Origin: Chitinophagales bacterium
GTDB lineage: Bacteria > Bacteroidota > Bacteroidia > Chitinophagales > Saprospiraceae
Reading direction: 5' to 3'
Assembly (NCBI GenBank): GCA_022360175.1
Contig: JAKSDI010000128.1
Coordinates: forward strand, 1-64,000
DNA length: 64,000 nt
The position numbers were made by a program, and so were the translations under genes. This document shows positions 9,801 to 17,837 of the stretch, one piece after another (position 1 is the stretch's first letter; each line of letters opens with the position of its first letter). Below the pieces are notes generated by a model. That model was not told the origin of the DNA. It saw only the letters and a program-made list of their open reading frames with translations, and searched no databases.

Positions 9801-10254
9801 CTTTAGTTGGAATGCCATGGATGGGACTACCATATCAGAAAATGAAACACTCTTCAATCTCCGATTCAAAAGCCTTGTGAATGGGCAAGTTTCAGATCAT
9901 TTAACAATCAACTCCTCCTTCACAAAAGCAGAAGCTTATACTTCATTTTTAGATGTTCATCCAGTAGCCCTGACATTCCAGCTTACTGACAAAAATCCTG
10001 AATTCAGCGTATCATCTGTTTATCCTAATCCCTTTAGTAGCCAGGCTCAACTCAGTTTTGTCCTACCAGAAGAAGGCAATGTAATACTATGTTTCTATAA
10101 CAATCAGGGACAGCTGATTACTCAGGACGAAAGGTATTTTTCTGCAGGAAACAATCAATGGATCTTAAAACGAGAAAACTTTGATAGCGGATTGCTATCG
10201 TATGAATTAATATTTGGAGATAAAAGGTGGAGTGGAAAAGTGGTGGTGGATTAA
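6838..10254 (+). CDS. Large T9SS protein: delta-60 repeats, dockerin, cohesin-like
   Basis: About 1138 residues. The start is the ATG at 6838 (preceded by tcCC), because MRKRILLIYQFLLIIAISG is a proper signal peptide; an upstream TTG would add 17 unlikely residues. Residues about 20-750 hold many delta-60 type beta-propeller repeats (DGSLDNTFQ, LPDGRFLAAGSF and variants). Next come a pair of dockerin-type segments (STMDMIMISQHILG and ITVLDMLTIRKLILG), then a cohesin-like beta sandwich (about 925-1045, with QIPINAEGLEDILGLQFTI). The last 80 residues are a T9SS type A sorting tail (VYPNPFSS...). The protein should be exported by T9SS and fixed on the cell surface or released. Its ligand is unknown. 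Confidence 0.88.
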   Translation: MRKRILLIYQFLLIIAISGISQSFDPNFQPNITRPGDVQQLMALPDGRFLAAGSFTLANDLPEANIARFFADGSIDLSFQSSLQFSITAMDLQPDGKIVIGGSYTSSSAPDGITVLRLHPDGSLDNTFQAGFAPSGTIEALKVEFNGTILIGGAFNTFAGQAAQGLARLAPEGFLLQTIQLEPTGTVFISDLIVLDNGRFYVAGTYGPEGYLSYRNYSGIPNNDFSFTPYFEGINNLMVGIRDIELDSEGNIILTAGTFLIRYALAIINPDGSMQDWGYIYGIPMDIAVDGFDNILVAGEYGGVNAIHRFIPGQELTIYNGGAGCDGLIRQLEVHPNGTYLIGGAFSSFNGQEALSLEHLDGFGNPISGFDPTLERPGVIRSSAIVNDKVYIAGDFVKIGDHYSPNLARIFLSNGQADLTFSNPGLSYRNTINHLALDGQNRILLAGTNEYDGDTPEESPIVRVLSNGAIDPSFNVNPLPVGSISKVIPIPGGLIMAAGDFTMFDPDIIAGKAAVFTSNGTLLTNFTSRFSATSVTEAFRQNDGKLILAGKELSYDDSSPQSLLRLTATFDIDNSFQPPANIQCSGNCRYTLSQQADGRLLLGGDLYTDSETALVRLNNDGSLDNSFNFPHAFSDLGSFADGRPRAIRPFPDGRLLMVGLYDSLGTQPVRGMAILEENGNIIETFDDLSFDRQNIYGASVLDDNTFIIQGLLVNASPEVYASIAIVDYTPPVPNTISGALNAWWGPAISNVELGLLGTTTGNALSADNGFYEFSDVEENGAYEVIPMLNIDPLNGISTMDMIMISQHILGVSVFTNPYQLIAADANNSNSITVLDMLTIRKLILGLSTNFENTTSWRFIPESHTFSINTNPWLEAFPESATIANLIAPGPDNIHFVGIKVGDVSGDAATYNILEVDNRQTLHLSSKDQKIQAGDLFQIPINAEGLEDILGLQFTISYDPRALELSSIEHRITNDQNFGTQWINNGLITFSWNAMDGTTISENETLFNLRFKSLVNGQVSDHLTINSSFTKAEAYTSFLDVHPVALTFQLTDKNPEFSVSSVYPNPFSSQAQLSFVLPEEGNVILCFYNNQGQLITQDERYFSAGNNQWILKRENFDSGLLSYELIFGDKRWSGKVVVD

Positions 10255-10300
10255 TCGATATTTGAATAGAAGAAAACTACCTTGTCTGTCTAAATAATTT

Positions 10301-10460
10301 AAGTTGCGATCCAGCAACTTGAAACCGAAAACAATGAACGCTTAATGTACAATGCCAAGGGCCCGTCGGGGTAAAAGTGAGGGCAAAGTCTAGTAGTCCC
10401 TTTTTACATTTTACATTCCTCTGCTTTTCATTTTGCATTCAGTAAGTTGCATCGCAACTT
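10301..10460 (+). repeat. Dispersed 160-bp repeat, copy A, with inverted ends
   Basis: Occupies most of the 322-bp gap between two T9SS genes. Both ends carry the same small palindrome (AAGTTGC...GCAACTT at 10301-10320 and 10444-10460), so the element has inverted-repeat ends like a MITE. Inner blocks match, in the same order, the reverse complement of 49979-50093: AACTTGAAACCGAAAA, AATGCC-AAGG...GTAAAAGT and TTTTACATT-CTCTGCT. The last block (TTTACATTTTACATT...GCATTCA) also matches 37047-37087. No coding capacity is seen. The rest of the gap (10461-10576) holds only A/T-rich sequence leading into the next gene. Confidence 0.7.
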
Positions 10461-10576
10461 ATGTTAAATATGTATTTTAGACGTTCTTTCTGTATATATA
10501 CGAATAGGTAACACTGTAATTTTTGCTTCTTTCTGTATTTTGTCTTTTATAAGTATGCAATAAGAAACTGCCTTAT

Positions 10577-13500
10577 ATGAGACACTCCTTAATTATCACT
10601 CTGCTTTTAATCAGCCACTTTAGCTTTTCACAAATTCTGGAAAAGCCCTCTACAGTAGAAATTGCCTCTCTTCCCTTATGGGCTCAAATGATGTACGAAG
10701 AAACCCCTAACGTTTTTGAAATAGATGCTGCCTTTGCTGCTTATTTTCGTGAAATCGTTTTTGAAAAAAATTACCATACCCAATATTATAAAAAGTGGCG
10801 TCGATACGTCGATCCATACATCCAATCAAACGGGCATTACCGCCTGCCAGATATAATAGAAACCATACAGGATCGAGCCAAAATAATAGCTAAAAGCGAC
10901 GTAAATAGAAATAGTGGAACCTGGACATTACTCGGGCCTCAGACATCTTATACAACAAGTGGGGAAATATCTGGACAGCATACTAATATCTATTGTTTTG
11001 ATCAGTCTTTATCCCACCCTCATGTACTGTATTGTGGCACTGAACCAGGAGAAATATACCGATCCGATGATGAAGGACTAAATTGGAAAAATGTTTGCCT
11101 GAACGACCCTCTGACTATCGGCATAGGGATTGATGCCATAAAAATAAACCCAGTAGATCCTAATTTGGTACTGGCAGCTTCGGGGCATTTTTTATTTAGG
11201 ACTGTAGATGGAGGTAATACCTGGACAAATGTGCTAACAGGCTTCTTTCAGGCTACAGAAATAGCTTTTCTTCCTTCTGAACCTAATGTTGTTTTGATGG
11301 CGACCTTTCTGGGCGTCTATCGTAGTACTAATAGCGGTTTAGACTGGGAATTGGTGCACCCAGGAAGGACATGGGACTTGAAATTGAATACAGCAAACGA
11401 CAACATCATTTACATAGCAAAAAGCAATGCTACTCAAAGCCTCAGTGAATTCTATATTTCGGAAGATGCAGGCCTCACCTATAATATTCAAACCAATGGC
11501 TGGCATACCTCTTCTAACCCTGGCAGACATGATGGAGGTGTAAGATTAGCAGTAACCGATGCTGATCCCAATCGCATATATGCCTATTTAATCGGGGAAT
11601 CTAAAATCGATGATTCTGGCTTCATCGGCCTTTATCGTTCTGATGATGGTGGACATAACTGGATACTCCCCAATGGTCCGGCAGGTGGGCCTTACGATGA
11701 GGATCATATTAACCTTGCGGTTGCTTCTACCGACTGGAGTTATCACCAAGGCTATTATAATTGCGCACTGATGTGCTCCAATTCAAATCCGAATGAAATA
11801 TTGGTTGGGGGCTTATCTCTTTATAAATCAACAGATGCAGGTTCAAGCTTTAATGCTTTAGCTGGATATGCAGGAGGGCCTTATTCTATACATGTAGATA
11901 TGCAGGACTTTAGATCTATTGGAGAAGTGAGCTGGATTACAACGGATGGCGGCATTTATCGCTCAACTGATTTTTTTAATACTGCCGATTTCGATATCCG
12001 CATGACCGGTATACATGGAGCAGACTATTGGGGATTTGGGCAAGGCTGGAATGAAGATGTGACAGTAGGAGGGCTCTATCACAATGGCGTACACAGCTCT
12101 TTTGATGTATGGGGCCTGGGACAATCCCTCCAGCTTGGTGGTGGGGAGCCCGCGTCTGGTTACGTGAATCCTGGTGAAAGCAGAAGAGTTTACTCTACGC
12201 AATTGGGTGGCAGGATATTGCCATTAGAAATAGGAGAAGATGTAAGCAGTTTCCAATTTGGCATTAATCCAAATGAAAGTTATTGGGGAGTAGAATCTTC
12301 CGAACTCGAATTCGATCCTCGCACCTATTCTACCGCTTATACCGGTTTAGACAATCAGCTTTGGAAATCTACCGACTTAGGCGTTACTTTTAATCTTTTT
12401 GCATCTTTTGGTAATAACCTGAATGATCGAATTACTTACATCGAAATTGCCTGGTCAAATCCCGATGTAATGTATGTATGCCAGCAAATGAATAGCGGGA
12501 ACCTTGGTAAACTTTGGAAAACAACTGATGCTGGTAATAATTGGACTGAACTTTCTCTTCCTGTCGCTGCTAATACCAGAAAAATGCTCGTCCAGGTAGA
12601 TCCTGAAGATGAAAATATTGTTTATATCGCTTTTCAGTCGACTGGTAACGGGCAACGTATATACAAATCGGAAGATGGTGGGACAAGCTGGTTTAATTTA
12701 ACCACTCCTACCCTCGATGGTCAAAATGCTAAATCGATCGCTTTATGTGCTGGTACAGATGGCGGCATCTATTATGCGACTAACTACACTATATATTATC
12801 GAAATAATAGCATGCCTGATTGGGAACATTTTGCCGAAGGCCTCCCTGTAGAAATGAATACCAATATTATTCGACCGTTTTATCGAGATTCTAAAATCAG
12901 ATTGGCATCCTATGGAAAAGGAATTTGGGAAAGCCCTCTTTTTGAAGCTCCTGCCAAGCCAATAGCTCAAATTTCCGTTGATCGATATACAGATATGGTA
13001 CAATGTGAGATCGCCCCTTTCCACTATGTAGACCACTCTATTATTAACCATAGTGGCGCTTCCTGGGAATGGGAATTTCAAGGAGGAGAACCATCTACTG
13101 CCAGTGGAATTGAAGCGGAAGTAACTTATAGCGAAACCGGTACCTATCTAACTGTTTTAACGATCACCGATTCACTTGGTAATAGTGATACTGATTCCTT
13201 GTACATCCATATTACCCAGCATGCAGCAATTCCTAATCTAGCTGAAGATTTTGAAAGTAGTTTCCCTCCAGATGGTTTTCTTGTAAAAAATCCTGATGGC
13301 GGTATTAGCTGGCAAGGAAACTCAGAGGTAGGCGGCTTTGGATCAAGTAGCCAATGTATGCAAATCGATAACTATAACTATTCTCCAGGAGGCGATGAAG
13401 ATGATATACAGGTATTAATGAGTCTGAATCAGGCTACCAGTGCATTTCTTACATTCGACATCGCTTATACTCTCTGGGGAGGCAACTACAGTGATTCGCT

Positions 13501-14008
13501 GGAAATATTAGTTTCTACAGATTGTGGTCAAACATTCAGTAGTGAATATTTCAAAGGTGGAGAAGATTTAGCCACTCGCCCAGCTTTTAATGAACCCTAT
13601 ATTCCTACACCAGAAGAGTGGCGTACAGACACTGTAAATCTTGATGCTTTTCTTGAACATGAAACCATATTGCTCAACTTCAGGAATCACTCCGGATACG
13701 GAAATAATTTGTACATCGATAACATCAATATAGATGCGGAATATCTCACTGATATAGAACCAGCTATCTTAGATCAAGGTGTGCAGCTATTTCCCAATCC
13801 TGTAAGACAGGGCAACAAACTGCATATTAAAACACCTTATAAAGAAGGTATCTGGATTGATATTTATACAGTGGATGGCAAGATGATATACAGAAAACAA
13901 CATCCAGCTATTACAAGCCTGAATACAAGGGATTTAAATAGTGGTGTTTATCTGTGTGTAATACGAAGTAAAAATCAGATACGCAAAGCGTCTTTTATAG
14001 TAGAATAA
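10577..14008 (+). CDS. Large T9SS protein with Asp-box (BNR) propellers and PKD domain
   Basis: A 1143-residue secreted protein. Signal peptide at 1-18 (MRHSLIITLLLISHFSFSQ). Residues about 110-790 carry many Asp-box motifs of the S-x-D-x-G-x-x-W type (SDDEGLNWKNV, TVDGGNTWTNV, TTDAGNNWTEL, SEDGGTSWFNL), giving one or two sortilin/sialidase-like propellers. A PKD domain follows (about 795-885, WEWEFQGGEP and SETGTYLTVLTITDSLG), then a jelly-roll carbohydrate- or adhesion-type domain (FESSFPPDGF...), and a T9SS type A tail (VQLFPNPVRQG... to the end). It lacks obvious sialidase catalytic residues, so a binding role is as likely as an enzyme. It ends seven bases before a truncated copy of the ABC ATPase 3' end. 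Confidence 0.88.
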   Translation: MRHSLIITLLLISHFSFSQILEKPSTVEIASLPLWAQMMYEETPNVFEIDAAFAAYFREIVFEKNYHTQYYKKWRRYVDPYIQSNGHYRLPDIIETIQDRAKIIAKSDVNRNSGTWTLLGPQTSYTTSGEISGQHTNIYCFDQSLSHPHVLYCGTEPGEIYRSDDEGLNWKNVCLNDPLTIGIGIDAIKINPVDPNLVLAASGHFLFRTVDGGNTWTNVLTGFFQATEIAFLPSEPNVVLMATFLGVYRSTNSGLDWELVHPGRTWDLKLNTANDNIIYIAKSNATQSLSEFYISEDAGLTYNIQTNGWHTSSNPGRHDGGVRLAVTDADPNRIYAYLIGESKIDDSGFIGLYRSDDGGHNWILPNGPAGGPYDEDHINLAVASTDWSYHQGYYNCALMCSNSNPNEILVGGLSLYKSTDAGSSFNALAGYAGGPYSIHVDMQDFRSIGEVSWITTDGGIYRSTDFFNTADFDIRMTGIHGADYWGFGQGWNEDVTVGGLYHNGVHSSFDVWGLGQSLQLGGGEPASGYVNPGESRRVYSTQLGGRILPLEIGEDVSSFQFGINPNESYWGVESSELEFDPRTYSTAYTGLDNQLWKSTDLGVTFNLFASFGNNLNDRITYIEIAWSNPDVMYVCQQMNSGNLGKLWKTTDAGNNWTELSLPVAANTRKMLVQVDPEDENIVYIAFQSTGNGQRIYKSEDGGTSWFNLTTPTLDGQNAKSIALCAGTDGGIYYATNYTIYYRNNSMPDWEHFAEGLPVEMNTNIIRPFYRDSKIRLASYGKGIWESPLFEAPAKPIAQISVDRYTDMVQCEIAPFHYVDHSIINHSGASWEWEFQGGEPSTASGIEAEVTYSETGTYLTVLTITDSLGNSDTDSLYIHITQHAAIPNLAEDFESSFPPDGFLVKNPDGGISWQGNSEVGGFGSSSQCMQIDNYNYSPGGDEDDIQVLMSLNQATSAFLTFDIAYTLWGGNYSDSLEILVSTDCGQTFSSEYFKGGEDLATRPAFNEPYIPTPEEWRTDTVNLDAFLEHETILLNFRNHSGYGNNLYIDNINIDAEYLTDIEPAILDQGVQLFPNPVRQGNKLHIKTPYKEGIWIDIYTVDGKMIYRKQHPAITSLNTRDLNSGVYLCVIRSKNQIRKASFIVE

Positions 14009-14015
14009 GTAGGAG

Positions 14016-14148
14016 TTCACCCTTCATATTCCCGTATTAACTGTAGGTGTTCTCTACGAATATGAGGGGGTAAATCTTTGAGGCAATTATTGATATAAAA
14101 TTCCAGTGCCGCAGACAAGCCGGTAGTATCGTTTACCAATTTTCCTTT
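14016..14148 (-). pseudogene. Truncated duplicate of the ABC ATPase 3' end
   Basis: These 133 bp match 16993-17125, the last 43 codons plus stop of the ABC ATPase, with only 7 differences. Translated in the ATPase frame the copy is still open. Of the six codons changed, five changes are silent and one turns D into G (DTTDLS to DTTGLS). There is no upstream coding part, so it is not a gene. Together with the intact copy it brackets the 874-residue protein gene as a direct repeat with an offset of 2977 bp. The bias to silent changes suggests that the two copies diverged while both were under coding selection, as homologues in different strains, before being joined here (inference). Confidence 0.85.
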
Positions 14149-14201
14149 TTATTCTTCCTATCTAAATTTAAAGTATTATCTTATTGTGAATTAGGCAATA
14201 A

Positions 14202-14215
14202 AGAGTTTTAACTCT
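14202..14215 (+). promoter_or_regulatory. Palindrome AGAGTTTTAACTCT upstream of the cargo-like gene
   Basis: Perfect 6-bp arms around TT, about 90 bp before the start codon. Just upstream is a second inverted pair (TTATTG at 14181 and CAATAA at 14196). They could be regulator sites of this acquired gene; no -7 box was recognised nearby. Confidence 0.3.
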
Positions 14216-14303
14216 ATATGCCAAAAGCGAATTTTTGAGATAATAGGTATTGCTTTATCGTAAGTAATATCATCTCTCCGTACACCACCTAATACCAATT
14301 CTA

Positions 14304-16928
14304 ATGAAAAAGCACCTAATCCCAAAGGAACCTAAAGAAAAAGGAAAAAGCCAGCCCGATTCTGCATCTAATGATGTGACTCAAAAACTACCTGTTGAAG
14401 ATACTCGTCCATCTACCTTGCAATTGACCGCCCTTCAGGAAATTGCCAACAATAATACTCGCAATAGGCCATTCGATGAAATGAGGGCAATAACAACAGC
14501 CACTTCTTTGCCCGCGCCTATCCAGCTCTCCAGTAGAAAAGATCAAGCGTATGAAAATTTAGTGAAAACTTCTTCGAGTAGCTCAGGTGTAGTAATTGAT
14601 GACGATGATGACGACGATGTTGAACAGGCTGAACAGCAACTCGCCCAATCGGAAAAAGAAGGTATTAAGCCAGGAAGCAATGACGACGAAAAAGATCATA
14701 CTGCTACTCCCGCTGCTGCGCCAGCCCCTGAAGGGCATGATGTAGATCAGGAAGAAAAAAAAGTGGTCGAACCTCCTCCCCTGTCTCTACTCCAAAATCC
14801 GACACTGGAAGACCGGCTACAACAAGCTCTTCCCGCTGCTGGTGAAGAACGAATTCCCCTACTTATTCAACACTTTGAAATACTAGTAGAAGAACTTGAT
14901 CCAATCATAAGTTTCTATGAAGAAATTAGCGCAAATGATTGGGAAATGTATACCAAAACAGGTGATGGAGATATAGAATTGCTTCACCTGCCTATGTTTA
15001 AAATACATCTGTTTCAGCCTTTACTTGTATGTAACAGAGCGATTAGTGGAAAAAAATCTATATTAAAAAGTATCAAAACTCTAAATCAAGATATTACTGA
15101 TTTCAAGAGTATTCCCAAACTGAGGTTTACAATCCAAACTGAAGACAAGCTAATAGCAACATATTCAGAAAATATAGCGAAAGCTGAAGCTGAAATTGCT
15201 TCACTTAAGAGCCAGCAAGAGCAAATTGTTGCAGGAAAGAAAAATAAAGTCAAATATTTAAGGAGTCACCCAATTGAAAGTGCAAGATATAGAGAATATA
15301 CTCTCCAAAAAGAAGAGCAAAAACAAAGTGCTGCAAAAGAAAGAGGAGCACTCCAAACCATGCAAGCTCGAAAAAATTCTGATTTTGGTCGTTTACAGGC
15401 TATCCTTAGAGAGAAGAATAGAATAGAGCAAAATAACTACCCCCATGAGTTTCAGGATATTCTATCATTAATCAAGGCCTGCAACCAACAAATCCATGCC
15501 TTTCCTGAGTACCGTGCTTTATTAGAAAAAAACAATAGAGCCCTCTGCGAACAACAAAACATAGAAGGTCGTCTTGGGGAAATAATCGCTTTTTTGGAGG
15601 AAAGAGTTGAGGATTATGAAAAGTTTGGAGGGGATGCCACTACAACTGATTATGGCTCAAATAATAAGATACTACAGAAGGCACGTGATCTATTTGAGCG
15701 TTTTTCGGGAATGGAAGAAGGTGAAATCATTGAACAGATAGAAAATAATCTAAAAGCGTTTGGTGAGGTGGAAGGTGCATTTCGGAGAATAATCAAACAG
15801 CCACTACTGCCTAATTTGATGGAAATGAAGGGATTTTTTGGTAGCCATGGCCAGGGTATCGGTGAAAAAAAGGGCTTCTTATCACATGCTCTCCATAATG
15901 CTCAGGTAGCCAATGATGAAGACCTTGTTTCTCAGATCCAAGATATTCAAAAGCGCCTGGAGACTTATCAACAACAAGTAAAAAGTTTAAAAGGTAAAGG
16001 GAGCACCCCTGGACAAATAGGTGAAACTATTCAAGAACTTAAACCTATTCTTGCTGCCCAAGAAGCACTTTATATCGAGTTTGAAGACATCCCAGATTTA
16101 AAAGATGCGGCTAAGCAGGCATACCTTCAAAAGCTTGGTAGTAGAAATCCTCATTATGCTGATTTAATAGATCAGCTATTACAATCAGGACGAGTACTCG
16201 ATCCAGTAAACCTTATGAGGGAACTTCGCAAACCAGTTGAATCTACCAAGTATCCTAGCCGTATCATGGAGCTTGAAAGCCTTTTAGATGATGCGCAACG
16301 AGGTGCTTTTGTACAGGTAGGACGTATGAAACAACCTAAATTACTAGCAGCCTTACGAGAAAATGGGCTTAATGTGATCGCTGATCAAATTGCGGCAACA
16401 AGCAGAGCTGATAGTGAATTTGAAGCAGATGGGATCAGCTATTATTCAGCAGATAATCGAATAGAAGCCGTACAACACAAGATGACCAAGACCACAGACC
16501 CCTTAAGAAGCAGGACTCATGCCTCCAAAGAAATCACGGAGCCAGAGTTTGAAAAGCAGCTTAAAGGAGCAGTTAACCAATTGAGCGGACTTACTGCTCA
16601 CGGCGGTACTCAAAATATCTTGGGAGGAATTCCAGAGACCCCTCCACCAGGAGCTATTCGGATAGCAAATTTGCGTTTTACGAGTATAGATATTCCGGCT
16701 CCTGCCAGGCTGGTTCATTATGAATCCGTCATAAAAAGAATACTTTCGGGAGCAGAAAAAGAAAGTATGGGGCCTCGTTCCCAATTCGTTGAGCGGATTA
16801 GATTACATTTCCGGAATGGGGTAGTTGAATATAACAAAAAGACAGATGGAATATACACTGTAGACCTTATCCCTCAGACTGGAGAACCATCAGAAAGGCA
16901 GGAGCTCGATGTGCAGGGAGAAGAGTAA
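14304..16928 (+). CDS. Candidate injection-system cargo or toxin, coiled-coil
   Basis: An 874-residue protein without signal peptide or T9SS tail. The N-terminus is low-complexity and carries QLTALQEIANNN (40-51) followed by PAPIQL (70-75). This pattern resembles the leader of cargo proteins of extracellular contractile injection systems (LQ-x-x-ANNSPQ-like), judged by memory of the family. An acidic run of seven aspartates lies at 99-105. Residues about 190-640 are mostly helical with coiled coils. At 707-727 there is EADGISYYSADNRIEAVQHKM: D709, then E721 and Q724-x-K726, as in the D...QxK site of some PD-(D/E)XK nucleases such as Mrr. No immunity gene follows. Direct repeats flank the gene. 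The function is a hypothesis. Confidence 0.6.
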   Translation: MKKHLIPKEPKEKGKSQPDSASNDVTQKLPVEDTRPSTLQLTALQEIANNNTRNRPFDEMRAITTATSLPAPIQLSSRKDQAYENLVKTSSSSSGVVIDDDDDDDVEQAEQQLAQSEKEGIKPGSNDDEKDHTATPAAAPAPEGHDVDQEEKKVVEPPPLSLLQNPTLEDRLQQALPAAGEERIPLLIQHFEILVEELDPIISFYEEISANDWEMYTKTGDGDIELLHLPMFKIHLFQPLLVCNRAISGKKSILKSIKTLNQDITDFKSIPKLRFTIQTEDKLIATYSENIAKAEAEIASLKSQQEQIVAGKKNKVKYLRSHPIESARYREYTLQKEEQKQSAAKERGALQTMQARKNSDFGRLQAILREKNRIEQNNYPHEFQDILSLIKACNQQIHAFPEYRALLEKNNRALCEQQNIEGRLGEIIAFLEERVEDYEKFGGDATTTDYGSNNKILQKARDLFERFSGMEEGEIIEQIENNLKAFGEVEGAFRRIIKQPLLPNLMEMKGFFGSHGQGIGEKKGFLSHALHNAQVANDEDLVSQIQDIQKRLETYQQQVKSLKGKGSTPGQIGETIQELKPILAAQEALYIEFEDIPDLKDAAKQAYLQKLGSRNPHYADLIDQLLQSGRVLDPVNLMRELRKPVESTKYPSRIMELESLLDDAQRGAFVQVGRMKQPKLLAALRENGLNVIADQIAATSRADSEFEADGISYYSADNRIEAVQHKMTKTTDPLRSRTHASKEITEPEFEKQLKGAVNQLSGLTAHGGTQNILGGIPETPPPGAIRIANLRFTSIDIPAPARLVHYESVIKRILSGAEKESMGPRSQFVERIRLHFRNGVVEYNKKTDGIYTVDLIPQTGEPSERQELDVQGEE

Positions 16929-16992
16929 TATACAAGAAGCGGCACTTTCAGGCTACTTTTATAAAAGTCATTCTATTATCTCTAAATTGTAA

Positions 16993-17125
16993 TTCACCCT
17001 TCATATTCCCGTATCAACTGTAGATGTTCTCTACGAATATGAGGGGGTAAATCTTTGAGGCAATTATTGATATAAAATTCCAGTGCCGCAGATAGATCGG
17101 TAGTATCGTTTACCAACTTTCCTTT
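16993..17125 (-). repeat. Right copy of the 133-bp direct repeat (inside ABC ATPase gene)
   Basis: This is the native-frame copy: it covers the stop codon and the last 43 codons of the ABC ATPase. It is about 95% identical to 14016-14148 and in the same orientation. All seven differences are transitions. Confidence 0.9.
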
Positions 17126-17836
17126 ATGGAGTACTAATGTCCGGTCAGCTATTGTGAGAATTTTTTTTACTCGATTGGTGACATAAAGAACTGCTCGGTG
17201 GGGTTCCGCCTTCACATATGCTTTGAGATGATCATAACACTTTGCCTTAAAAGCGCTATCCCCCACGGCTAATGCTTCATCTATGATGAATAAATTAGGT
17301 TCAGTAGCAATTGAAATGGCATAAGCCAGGCGAGCCCGCATTCCTGAGGAATAGGTGCCCACTGGGGCATTCAGAGAATCACCCAATTCAGAGAATTCGG
17401 CAATAAAATCTTTTTTTGTTTCCAACTCCTCTTTTGTCATACCAAGCATAGAGCCCTTAAGCATAATATTTTCATGGCCACTCAACACATCATTGATACC
17501 AGAATGCAGCGCAAAGATAGGCGTTACACGCTTCACTTTTCGTTTGATAATCTTGCCCTTATCTTTTGGGAAAATATTAGAAATCAGACGCATCAAAGTT
17601 GTTTTCCCGGAACCATTGGTACCTATAACCGATAGAATTTCTCCTTCATATAAATCAAAACTCACCTCGTCCAAAGCCCAAAATTCTCCTTTTCGCAAAC
17701 GAGCAGCGTTTACCCGCATACCGATTATTTCCCGGCCAATATCTATCATACCATAAAGCATGCTTTGCTTTAAGTCCTTGCAAAACTTCTTGGATACTTT
17801 ATCAACCGATAATATAGCAGCTGCTTGTTCAGACAT
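16994..17836 (-). CDS. ABC-2 exporter ATPase (KpsT/TagH/Wzt type)
   Basis: A 280-residue nucleotide-binding subunit expected to drive export of a polysaccharide or lipid-linked glycan across the inner membrane. Visible motifs: Walker A GTNGSGKT (72-79), ABC signature YSSGMRARL (162-170), Walker B LFIIDE (182-187). The segment before the Walker A (VNAARLRKGEFWALDEVSF) is typical of polysaccharide exporters. It lacks the C-terminal sugar-binding extension of the long Wzt proteins, so it is closer to KpsT/TagH. The permease gene ends one base before this start, so the two form one operon. The 3' end is duplicated at 14016-14148. Confidence 0.93.
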   Translation of the reverse strand: MSEQAAAILSVDKVSKKFCKDLKQSMLYGMIDIGREIIGMRVNAARLRKGEFWALDEVSFDLYEGEILSVIGTNGSGKTTLMRLISNIFPKDKGKIIKRKVKRVTPIFALHSGINDVLSGHENIMLKGSMLGMTKEELETKKDFIAEFSELGDSLNAPVGTYSSGMRARLAYAISIATEPNLFIIDEALAVGDSAFKAKCYDHLKAYVKAEPHRAVLYVTNRVKKILTIADRTLVLHKGKLVNDTTDLSAALEFYINNCLKDLPPHIRREHLQLIREYEG

Positions 17837-17837
17837 A

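Noticed and set aside
10301-10460. Extra operators of the efflux MarR regulator (GTTGC...GCAAC)
   Set aside because: Arms agree but the centres are 6 and 3 nt instead of 4, and both lie at the ends of a dispersed repeat, which explains them better.
14016-14148. A small functional gene
   Set aside because: It is only the 3' end of the ABC ATPase without start or upstream coding sequence.
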